Both the position numbers and the translations under genes were made by a program. Of a stretch of DNA of 5,574 nucleotides, positions 1 through 5,574 are shown in pieces. Position 1 is the stretch's first letter, and every line of letters starts with the position of its first letter. The stretch is from NCBI GenBank assembly GCA_023402845.1, contig JAEYFP010000047.1, positions 1-5,574 on the forward strand, written 5' to 3'. A model generated the notes under the pieces. That model saw only the letters and a program-made list of their open reading frames with translations. It ran no database searches and was not told the DNA's origin. This DNA is from Bacillota bacterium (GTDB taxonomy: Bacteria > Bacillota > Clostridia > Lachnospirales > Lachnospiraceae).

Positions 1-48
1 ATTTTTATTGTGTAATTGTGTTATTCGCATAACTAATTATACCATTTT

Positions 49-80
49 TGCGGATTCTTAGGAATCCGCATTTTTGTTTT
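49..80 (+). terminator. Rho-independent terminator for a plus-strand gene left of the window
   Basis: A perfect 9-bp stem (TGCGGATTC at 49-57 with GAATCCGCA at 62-70) closes a four-base loop, TTAG. On the plus strand it is followed by a T-rich run at 71-80 (TTTTTGTTTT). On the minus strand the hairpin would be followed by A residues, so it only fits as a plus-strand terminator. It implies that a convergent plus-strand gene ends just before the left edge. That gene is not in the window. Confidence 0.8.
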
Positions 81-87
81 TCTGCAT

Positions 88-127
88 AAAAAGGGACCGT
101 TACAAAAATTGGTTTTGCAACGGCCCC
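88..127 (-). terminator. Rho-independent terminator of the minus-strand ycxB-like gene
   Basis: Arms 93-107 and 113-127 form a 15-bp stem with a five-base loop. On the plus strand there are two A/C mismatches (96/124 and 102/118). In the minus-strand RNA both become U-G wobble pairs, so the stem is continuous only in that direction. It is followed by five U residues (complement of 88-92). Both facts orient it to the minus strand. It lies about 55 bp after the stop codon of the gene at 181-708. Confidence 0.88.
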
Positions 128-180
128 AATTATTTTCATTAAGTGAAAGACGGGATTGGAAAAGGGAGTTTATGTATCCC

Positions 181-708
181 TTAAATATCAGCCTTCCTAT
201 TGATAAATTCCAGGAATTCTTGTTTCTCCATTTCTTCCGAAAAAGCGGTTACTGGAAGAATATATGCCTGTAAGGAACTAAAATAAATATAAATAGCTTT
301 TTCTGTTACAGCAATTTTTTCGATCAATGAATATTTCGTCTTATTTTCAGTATTTGGTGTGATTTCATGTATACTTTCCTCATCGAACTTTAATATTGCT
401 TCGTTGCTATAAGGGAGCCTGCCATCTTTTTTCATTTTCTTAATACTTTTCTTCATGGTGTTTAAAAATATTTTTTTAATATAAACAATCCATAATATTG
501 ATATAATCGTCATCAATATTGCCTCAATCAAAATTAATTGAGGATCAGAGTCTGCAATATAAAATATAACAACGAACATAAAGCAAATCAATGGAACAAT
601 AAATCGAAAGGACATCAAGGTTTTTTTACCAATAGGACTATTGAACAAATGATATTGATTAAATAGCAAATAATCATTATCATCTAAAGTTATTTTAAAC
701 TCAAACAT
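181..708 (-). CDS. YcxB-like two-span membrane protein
   Basis: This 175-residue protein resembles the YcxB family of Firmicute membrane proteins, whose biochemical role is unknown. The N-terminal stretch (about residues 1-30) has the family-like pattern of an acidic D-x-D-Y segment, then YHLFNSP and GKK. Two hydrophobic spans follow at about residues 35-52 and 58-78, and then a basic stretch (KKSIKKMKKDGR). The C-terminal soluble domain (about 104-175) has the usual beta-rich YcxB pattern: a strand with FDEESIHE, then TKYSLIEKIAVTEKAIYIYF, and a final ILPVTAF before a short helix. Both termini are probably cytoplasmic, by the position of the basic residues. The ATG at 706-708 has GAGGT at 716-720 with a 7-base spacer, so the start is secure. 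A terminator follows downstream. I see no convincing promoter in the 226 bp upstream. The family assignment is from pattern recognition only. Confidence 0.85.
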   Translation of the reverse strand: MFEFKITLDDNDYLLFNQYHLFNSPIGKKTLMSFRFIVPLICFMFVVIFYIADSDPQLILIEAILMTIISILWIVYIKKIFLNTMKKSIKKMKKDGRLPYSNEAILKFDEESIHEITPNTENKTKYSLIEKIAVTEKAIYIYFSSLQAYILPVTAFSEEMEKQEFLEFINRKADI

Positions 709-794
709 AATTTTTACCTCTTATTATTCAAATATTTTATGCTTCAAATTATCCCTGTTCATCAAATTTGATTTCATAATAATATAATAACACA

Positions 795-934
795 TCAAAT
801 AAGATAAAAAAATAAACTAAATATCCCAATAATCTTTACACCTTTCATCAAAGTTGTATCTTCTGATGCATGTCCTGCAAATAATGAAAAGAAAGGGGGT
901 TCATCCACTTCTGGTCTATGTGCACATATTATGC
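795..934 (-). pseudogene. Possible remnant: tail of a decayed membrane-protein gene
   Basis: Between the HD-domain gene and the ycxB-like gene, one minus-strand frame stays open for 54 codons, from just after a TGA at 960-962 to a TGA at 795-797. The part beyond the HD stop reads like real protein: CAHRPEVDEPPFFSLFAGHA, then SEDTTLMKGVKII, ending in a hydrophobic GIFSLFFYLI. No start codon with a ribosome binding site exists, and the open frame is out of phase with the HD gene. I infer the C-terminal scrap of a gene that lost its front. I recognise no family. An internal ATG gives a 17-residue hydrophobic peptide (MKGVKIIGIFSLFFYLI) but has no Shine-Dalgarno. Chance is a real alternative, since such a run can occur in this base composition. 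The remaining gap, 709-794, shows only AT-rich sequence. Confidence 0.3.
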
Positions 935-1468
935 TTATAATGTTTGTAAAATACCAAATTCACTTAATAAATTCTGAAACCTGCATTTTTCATGTTCCAT
1001 CACAGGAAAAAGTGGATTATATAGACAATGTTGCAAAACATCCGCATCTTTTAATACCTCATCAAATGCAGAATGAGTAATTGCCTTTGAACTGTGGCTG
1101 CGAATAGCGGAACATATTAAATCTGTTTCATTATCAGTTGTCAATGACAGATCCTCAAGGATTTGACGTGCCAAAACTGCACCATGCTCCGCATGATTTT
1201 CAGTATTCATTGCTTTGTAAGAATGTAAATCATGTAACATACCGGCCATAGTCGCCAATTCAACATCTTGGTTTCTTTTGAGCGCAATAAGAGCACATGC
1301 TTGCGAAACTCCATAAAGATGGAGATACCCACACCTTCTTTCCTGAGTGTCTTTCACATTTAATAGAATTTCATCAATATATTTTCGAAGAATTTCAATG
1401 CGATTTTCCATATCTTCAGCGCGCCCATTATGTAAATACTTTTGAATTGTTTTAATATGGTTTTCCAT
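935..1468 (-). CDS. HD-domain metal-dependent phosphohydrolase
   Basis: This 177-residue protein belongs to the HD superfamily of metal-dependent phosphohydrolases, which act on nucleotides or other phosphoesters in the cytoplasm; the substrate here is unknown. The metal-ligand series is complete and correctly ordered: His50 (GYLHLYGVSQA), the His79-Asp80 doublet (AGMLHDLHSYK), His92/His95 (NHAEHGA), His125 (AIRSHSSK) and Asp143 (LKDADVLQHCLYNP). The protein is about the usual length for a stand-alone small HD protein and appears intact. The ATG at 1466-1468 has GGAGG at 1474-1478 with a 5-base spacer, so I prefer it. A second in-frame ATG at codon 20 (1409-1411) begins MENRIEILRKYI, which echoes the first start, MENHIKTIQKYL, but has only a weak GAAG-type site. 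The first 19 residues may therefore be a duplicated extension. A leader hairpin lies just upstream. Neighbours give no clue to substrate. Confidence 0.85.
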   Translation of the reverse strand: MENHIKTIQKYLHNGRAEDMENRIEILRKYIDEILLNVKDTQERRCGYLHLYGVSQACALIALKRNQDVELATMAGMLHDLHSYKAMNTENHAEHGAVLARQILEDLSLTTDNETDLICSAIRSHSSKAITHSAFDEVLKDADVLQHCLYNPLFPVMEHEKCRFQNLLSEFGILQTL

Positions 1469-1488
1469 GTCTTCCTCCGCCCACTATA

Positions 1489-1515
1489 TAAGAAGGGGGT
1501 TCCATTCCCTTCTTA
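1489..1515 (-). other. Leader hairpin before the HD-domain gene
   Basis: A 9-bp perfect inverted repeat (TAAGAAGGG at 1489-1497 with CCCTTCTTA at 1507-1515) encloses a nine-base loop. In the minus-strand transcript it lies in the 5' leader, ending about 10 bases before the GGAGG site of the HD gene. No U-tract follows it on that strand, so it does not look like an intrinsic terminator. It could stabilise the mRNA or affect initiation, or be without function. The rest of the 148-bp gap (1469-1616) is AT-rich, with no clear promoter or terminator that I can defend. Confidence 0.4.
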
Positions 1516-1616
1516 ATTTTATATACATATAATATAACTTTGTATTGTATGATATGCTATTTGGTACAGTATCCGGTAGCGCACATGAAATGAGTGTTTT
1601 TTATTGTTAAATTATA

Positions 1617-2177
1617 TCAATAACGGTACTTATTAATTGTTTCGTCACTCCATACATGAGCTTCAATATATCGTTCCGGACCATGTTTTCCATCATCATT
1701 CCAATCCTGTGGCAATCCATACTTCTCAATAACTTTTAATATTTCATCATAAGTATAAAGCTTTTTTCGATATTCCTTTCCATCATTAATTGTCGGACTA
1801 AATGTCGGCATTGAATCACCATATGTAAATGAAATAGTCTTTATTTCAAATTCCTCAATAGGAATTTTTATAAAGGAGCTGTTTTCAAACCAAGTGCTTA
1901 ACCATGGGCTATGTCCTATCACCATATAATGTGGTGATGTCCTATTTATAATTCCTCCTTTTTTAGTAAATTCTGACCGGATTATATTTTCGCAATTACG
2001 CCTATATTCCACATATTTATCATGCCTTTGAGCGCTTTGGGTATTTGGTTTTTTTTCTTTTATTGTATCAAGAATTGTTTTTGCTTCATCAATCGGCAGG
2101 TCTGACAAATTGACAAATGGGCCGATTGTTTTATCAAAATAATGATATAAATAAATTTCAACCACCTCCAATAACAT
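1617..2177 (-). CDS. Uncharacterised conserved-looking protein, 186 residues
   Basis: I do not recognise a named domain. The protein is soluble, with no signal peptide or membrane span. It opens with an aromatic YLYHYFDKTIGPFVNLSDLP segment and a short helix (DEAKTILDTIKEKK). A charged, Arg-rich helix follows (about 50-70, YVEYRRNCENIIRSEF). A strand-rich middle comes next, with PHYMVIGHSPWLSTWFENSS and IKIPIEEFEIKTISFTYGDS. The end is rich in Trp, Tyr and Gly (YGLPQDWNDDGKHGPERYIE, then VWSDETINKY). Conserved-looking PHYM, PWLSTWFEN and GDSMPTFSP blocks suggest a folded, maintained protein. The first ATG (2175-2177) has no Shine-Dalgarno, whereas a perfect GGAGGTGG lies inside codons 3-6. 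The original start was therefore probably near codon 8 (see findings). A plausible promoter lies 70-100 bp upstream. No terminator is visible after the stop, so read-through into the HD gene is possible. Confidence 0.7.
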   Translation of the reverse strand: MLLEVVEIYLYHYFDKTIGPFVNLSDLPIDEAKTILDTIKEKKPNTQSAQRHDKYVEYRRNCENIIRSEFTKKGGIINRTSPHYMVIGHSPWLSTWFENSSFIKIPIEEFEIKTISFTYGDSMPTFSPTINDGKEYRKKLYTYDEILKVIEKYGLPQDWNDDGKHGPERYIEAHVWSDETINKYRY

Positions 2178-2191
2178 AAATTTTCAACCAC
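2147..2191 (-). repeat. Imperfect 26-bp tandem duplication over the start codon
   Basis: Read on the minus strand, GTGGTTGAAAATTTATG plus TTAT (2171-2191) recurs 26 bp downstream as GTGGTTGAAATTTATTTAT (2147-2165). The copies match at 19 positions and differ only by two single-base gaps. The first copy carries the ATG of the 1617-2177 gene. In the second copy the G of that ATG is the missing base. The linker between the copies contributes the start of GGAGGTGG. Confidence 0.65.
2161..2169 (-). promoter_or_regulatory. Strong Shine-Dalgarno inside the 1617-2177 reading frame
   Basis: GGAGGTGGT sits seven bases downstream of the first ATG rather than upstream of it. No ATG, GTG or TTG lies in frame at a normal distance after it. 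The only candidate at standard spacing is an ATT (2154-2156, 8 bases after GGAGG), a very rare start codon. This site argues that translation began, or once began, around codon 8. Confidence 0.55.
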
Positions 2192-2244
2192 GCATTGTCG
2201 CTGATCACAGTTCTGTATGATAATTACAAATTTGACCCGATTAT

Positions 2245-2273
2245 ATTTTATTGAAATCATGGGATCTTTGCAA
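2245..2273 (-). promoter_or_regulatory. Candidate sigma-A-type promoter for the 1617-2177 gene
   Basis: On the minus strand, TTGCAA (2268-2273) and TAAAAT (2245-2250) are separated by exactly 17 bases. They match the -35 and -10 consensus at four and five of six positions. An overlapping TATAAT (2241-2246) lies 4 bp downstream of the -10 but has no spaced -35. The site lies about 70 bp upstream of the coding start, within the gap after the response regulator, and would allow expression independent of the two-component operon. AT-rich DNA yields such matches by chance. Confidence 0.4.
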
Positions 2274-2342
2274 GGCTGCGGGTAATTCCCATCTTCTTTG
2301 GTTTAAACGACTTATTGATTCACATTGAAGGTAACATACAAG

Positions 2343-3941
2343 CTACCTGAATTTTGATGGGTGGATACCGGTAACTTTTTTAAATACGGTACTGAAGTAA
2401 TAGGAGTTATCAAATCCAACCATTTCAGCAACTTCAAAAACTTTAAAATTACTATCTTTAAGAAGCTCTTTTGCTGCATTAATCCTTGTTTCTGTGATAT
2501 ATTTTGTGATGGTTAAGCCGGTCTCTTTTTTAAAAATTTGGCTAATATAATTGGGTGTTAATCCTATCTGGTCCGATATTAATTTTACATTGAGATTCTT
2601 GATGTATTGGCTTTTTATTATTTCCTTAACTTCTTTGACCACATGGGTATTTTTCTGGTTGAGTTTCTGATGAAAAAACAGGGTAATCTTATCAAAAATT
2701 TGCAAAATATAATGCTTAAGTTCTTGATAAGTGTCTAATTGGTAAATTGTATTGGATAGAGCAAGCGGCTCGCCAACAATATCATGCATTTGTTCCTGTA
2801 TTTCATACAGCGAACGTGCAGTAATAAAAATCAGTTCTATGAAAATGCTTTTTGTGTATTCTTCAGCTTTGTAAGAGGAATTTTCAATATGGTTAAAGAT
2901 TTCAGAAAGTGCATTATCTACAGTAACAGAAGCACCCATTTTGATACCGTTAATAAGTTTTTCCTCAATTACATGGAGCTCAACATATTCCAGTGAAGTC
3001 GTTTTATGAGATAGATCTTCGTAATTTATGATGGTATTAATCCCTGAATAAAACTTATATTCCAGAGAACTTTCGGCAGATTTATAGGAATCAAAAAGGA
3101 ATAAGATAGAATCTACTTTTTTCCCAATGCCAATGGAAACTTTAATGTCTATGTATTTATTTAACGACAGGAGTATTTCTTCACATGTGTCATTAATATC
3201 GTTAATATCATCATAATTAAATATAATAATAAAATCGCTTTCATTAGCGTTGAAGCAAATACCATATCCTGCAGAGTTGTTTAAGATTTCATTTGTAATA
3301 TTGAAGACGGACATTAAAAGCAGTTCGTAATTTTCTTCGCGGTTAGCAGAAAAAATTCTACTTGGTTCATCGATCACCATCTTACATAAAACATAGGAGT
3401 TGGAACTGGAAAATGGTATATGGAGGAAATTGCACTTATTATAAATTTTTTTTTCGTTCGAATATTTTCTAAATATAATATCAGATAAAAACCGATCTCT
3501 TATGGTTGGCATATTCCTATAAAGCTGGCTTTTAAGCTCCTTGAATTGAATCGCATGTTCTTTTTCATCGTTGATGGATTGAACAACATACTCCACGATC
3601 TCAATTAATTTATTTTTTTTGATGGGCTTTAATAAATATCCTTCCGTATTTAACTCAATCGCCTGTTGAGCATATGAAAAATCTTCAATTCCACTTACAA
3701 TGATAATTCTGGATTTAATATTTTGGGCTTTCAGCTTTTGAGCCACTTCAATACCGTTTAAATAAGGCATTCCGATATCTGTAAATAAAATATCGGGCTT
3801 TAGCTCTTCACATAAGGTAAGAGCCTCCATTCCATTTTCAGCCAATGCTATGACATCTATGTTATAATCCTTCCAGGGAATGAGATTTTTCAAACCTTCT
3901 CTTACAAGTGCTTCATCATCAGCTATTATCATGGTCAACAT
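2343..3941 (-). CDS. YesN-type response regulator, receiver plus AraC-family HTH
   Basis: This 532-residue cytoplasmic regulator should accept a phosphoryl group from the adjacent kinase and bind DNA. The receiver domain (about 1-120) has the acidic pair Asp8-Asp9, phosphoacceptor Asp55 (ILFTDIGMP), Ser83 (IIIVSGIEDF) and Lys105 before Pro (GYLLKP), so the active site is complete. A long, poorly conserved middle region (about 125-430) is typical of this group. The C-terminal 100 residues form an AraC-type double helix-turn-helix: LISDQIGLTPNYISQIFKKE, then VAEMVGFDNSYYFSTVFKKV and a terminal GIHPSKFR. Length fits the family. The ATG at 3939-3941 lies within the last codons of the kinase gene (7-base overlap, different frame), with GAGGAG 11 bases upstream, indicating translational coupling. 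A second ATG at codon 4 is less well placed. Targets are probably outside the window; family members often regulate sugar transport, but nothing here tests that. Confidence 0.95.
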   Translation of the reverse strand: MLTMIIADDEALVREGLKNLIPWKDYNIDVIALAENGMEALTLCEELKPDILFTDIGMPYLNGIEVAQKLKAQNIKSRIIIVSGIEDFSYAQQAIELNTEGYLLKPIKKNKLIEIVEYVVQSINDEKEHAIQFKELKSQLYRNMPTIRDRFLSDIIFRKYSNEKKIYNKCNFLHIPFSSSNSYVLCKMVIDEPSRIFSANREENYELLLMSVFNITNEILNNSAGYGICFNANESDFIIIFNYDDINDINDTCEEILLSLNKYIDIKVSIGIGKKVDSILFLFDSYKSAESSLEYKFYSGINTIINYEDLSHKTTSLEYVELHVIEEKLINGIKMGASVTVDNALSEIFNHIENSSYKAEEYTKSIFIELIFITARSLYEIQEQMHDIVGEPLALSNTIYQLDTYQELKHYILQIFDKITLFFHQKLNQKNTHVVKEVKEIIKSQYIKNLNVKLISDQIGLTPNYISQIFKKETGLTITKYITETRINAAKELLKDSNFKVFEVAEMVGFDNSYYFSTVFKKVTGIHPSKFR

Positions 3942-5574
3942 TTATTTTTCATCTCCTCATGAGCCATAAAAGGTATTGTAATTTGTACTGTTATTCCTGC
4001 CAAGTCATTTTCCAAGAATGTAATGCCATAAGCTTCACCAAAATAATTTTTGATTCTTTGATTGACGTTTTTTATACCATAGGAATGGTCATCATTGGAT
4101 GGATCAGCTAGGATATGATTTAGTGATTCCACATCGGCTCCTATCCCATTATCAATGACCTTTACAATGATCCTGTCATCTTCTCTCGTGCCCCTGATTT
4201 CTATAAGACCGGGCTCTCCATTAGGTTCAATACCATGAAGTATAGCATTTTCAACCAAGGGCTGAAGTGTGAGTTTAACGATGGAACAATCCAGTATATG
4301 CTCATCATAACTGATTGAATAATCGATCATGTCGGGATATCTGATCTTTTGTATCGCTAAATAGCTTTCCGTTTGAATGAATTCGTTTTTCAATGAAATG
4401 ATGGTTTTACCCTTACTTAAACTATATCTAAAAAAATCCGACAAAGATGTTACCATAATACTGATATCTTCAGCATCATATTTCAAAGCCAGCCAATTGA
4501 CAGCATCAAGTGTATTATATAAAAAATGAGGATTAATCTGAGCCTGCAAAGCTTTAAATTCAGCTTCTTTTTTTTCTTTTTCAATTTTGGTTATCGTTTT
4601 TATTAACCCTCTTATTTTTTTATTGGTAGCATTATAATGATTGATCAGATAGCGAAACTCATCATTAAAATGGTGGTCTTCAATCTCAACATGCAAATTG
4701 TCGGCATCAAGGGACGACATAGAGGTAACTAGTTTTTTTATAGGATTCGTTATCCTGTATGCCAAAAATAAAGCAATTAAAAGACTGATTAAGATAACGA
4801 TGAAAACAACGAATTTAATAAATTTTTGTATTTTATTGATATCCGAACTTATTTCATGAAATGGAGTCATTGAAATAATTGTCCAGTTGGTTTCAGGCAT
4901 TGTTTTGCTGGATAAAAGAGTTTTGGCTTTTTTGTAATTCATTACATTGGTCGTAAAACCATAGTCTTCATAGGCTTTCGGTGAAAAGGGGATGCGGGTG
5001 TCTGTAAAAGGAGTGAAAACCACCCCCTTTTCTGTGCTGGCGATAATCATACCATCCTCATTAATTAAAAATAATTGACTTGATAGAGTAGGTTTTAAGT
5101 TCACTAACATGGTATTGATTTCCTCCATAGATAACTCCACTGTTATTAATGAAGAAAAGGGGATATTGTAATTTTTTAGTCCGAATAATCGGCGAACATA
5201 GTTTACACCTTGAGGCAAGTTTTTGTTATTGCTGCCAGGTATATACATTATATGAGGATTAGAATCGGCCGGAATATCCACAAACCACGGTGTAGATTGA
5301 GCTACTTGTAAATCAAATACATTGGAAGGGAACTTATAAGCACCAAATTTATAATTATGTACATAGAGTTTAGCATTGGAAGGATAAGTATAATCTAAGG
5401 TGGACGTATAAGTATTAAGAATGTTTTCAAACTTTGAAGATTGAATAAAGCTGGTTGTATCATTAGTAAGGTTGTATTTGGAAAAAAGGTAAAAATATCG
5501 CATGGGTTGTGAATAGGATAGGGAATCCAGCATCTCGTTATCCAAATATATTTGAGTAACAACTTTATCAATTA
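3935..5574 (-). CDS. YesM-type sensor histidine kinase, 5' end beyond window
   Basis: The frame is open to the right edge, so the gene is partial. A TTG at 5543-5545 could be misread as its start, but nine coherent codons (IDKVVTQIY) precede it. Numbering from the first full codon at 5570-5572, 545 residues are visible. Residues 1 to about 245 form an extracellular Cache-type sensor, ending in the typical TNWTIISMTPFHEI. One membrane span follows (about 251-273, FVVFIVILISLLIALFLAY), then a HAMP linker starting RITNPIKKLV. The kinase core of the His_kinase family has the phosphotransfer His349 in QINPHFLYNTLDAVNW. The HATPase domain follows, with N442 (PLVENAILHGIE), DNGIGAD and SYGIKNVNQRIKNYFGE. 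The missing N-terminus should hold a cytoplasmic tail and first membrane span, roughly 40-50 residues given typical lengths near 590. It phosphorylates the regulator encoded immediately downstream. The ligand is unknown. Confidence 0.95.
   Translation of the reverse strand, partial: IDKVVTQIYLDNEMLDSLSYSQPMRYFYLFSKYNLTNDTTSFIQSSKFENILNTYTSTLDYTYPSNAKLYVHNYKFGAYKFPSNVFDLQVAQSTPWFVDIPADSNPHIMYIPGSNNKNLPQGVNYVRRLFGLKNYNIPFSSLITVELSMEEINTMLVNLKPTLSSQLFLINEDGMIIASTEKGVVFTPFTDTRIPFSPKAYEDYGFTTNVMNYKKAKTLLSSKTMPETNWTIISMTPFHEISSDINKIQKFIKFVVFIVILISLLIALFLAYRITNPIKKLVTSMSSLDADNLHVEIEDHHFNDEFRYLINHYNATNKKIRGLIKTITKIEKEKKEAEFKALQAQINPHFLYNTLDAVNWLALKYDAEDISIMVTSLSDFFRYSLSKGKTIISLKNEFIQTESYLAIQKIRYPDMIDYSISYDEHILDCSIVKLTLQPLVENAILHGIEPNGEPGLIEIRGTREDDRIIVKVIDNGIGADVESLNHILADPSNDDHSYGIKNVNQRIKNYFGEAYGITFLENDLAGITVQITIPFMAHEEMKNKC

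Noticed and set aside
152..180. Possible hairpin GGGAT (152-156) with ATCCC (176-180) after the ycxB-like stop
   Set aside because: Only about five base pairs around a 19-base loop; too weak, and a far better terminator follows.
721..800. Promoter for the ycxB-like gene (TATTAT and TATATT hexamers)
   Set aside because: The -10-like hexamers are abundant in this AT-rich stretch, and none has a convincing -35 at 16-18 bases.
931..1080. Plus-strand open frame starting with ATG near 931
   Set aside because: It is antisense to the HD-domain gene and lacks a ribosome site at proper spacing.
893..1502. AAGGGGGTTC occurring at 893-902 and 1493-1502, flanking the HD-domain gene exactly 600 bp apart
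   Set aside because: Only ten bases are shared and similarity does not extend outward. One copy is explained by the leader hairpin. There is no target-site duplication or inverted ends to suggest a mobile unit.
2060..2260. Minus-strand 66-codon open frame overlapping the start of the 1617-2177 gene
   Set aside because: It overlaps the real gene in another frame, has no ribosome site, and its composition is typical of translated AT-rich noise.
2784..2996. Plus-strand 70-codon open frame
   Set aside because: It lies antisense within the response regulator, with no ribosome site and no recognisable product.
3908..4111. Plus-strand 67-codon open frame
   Set aside because: It is antisense across the kinase-regulator junction, which is firmly coding on the other strand.
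5543..5545. TTG as the start codon of the histidine kinase
   Set aside because: The frame continues in a protein-like way to the window edge, there is no Shine-Dalgarno, and the domain needs an upstream membrane span.

Overview
The window is AT-rich, roughly one third GC by eye. It has GGAGG-type ribosome binding sites, Rho-independent terminators and a YesM/YesN-type two-component pair. Together these point to a low-GC Firmicute, most likely a Clostridia-type organism; the species cannot be read from the sequence. All recognisable genes lie on the minus strand, so transcription runs from high to low coordinates.

Layout in transcription order. (1) 3935-5574: a YesM-type sensor histidine kinase whose N-terminus lies beyond the right edge. 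(2) 2343-3941: its YesN/AraC-type response regulator, overlapping the kinase stop, so the two are translationally linked. (3) A 165-bp gap with a plausible promoter, then 1617-2177, a 186-residue protein I do not recognise. Its start region carries an imperfect tandem duplication and a strong Shine-Dalgarno inside the reading frame. (4) A 148-bp gap with a leader hairpin, then 935-1468, an intact HD-domain phosphohydrolase. (5) A 226-bp gap holding a 54-codon open stretch that looks like the tail of a decayed gene, then 181-708, a YcxB-like two-span membrane protein. (6) 1-180: two intrinsic terminators back to back. One ends the minus-strand ycxB-like gene; the other faces the opposite way and implies a convergent plus-strand gene just left of the window.

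The kinase and regulator form one signalling unit: an extracellular Cache sensor, HAMP linker, phosphotransfer histidine and ATPase domain feed a receiver domain fused to an AraC-type DNA-binding domain. Such pairs usually control carbohydrate uptake or utilisation genes, but none are visible here. The three smaller genes have separate spacing and no shared theme, so they look like individual accessory genes rather than a system. I found no CRISPR array, tRNA, rRNA, insertion sequence or obvious new defence system. The most interesting local detail is the start of the 1617-2177 gene, where duplication and a one-base loss appear to have moved the start codon.
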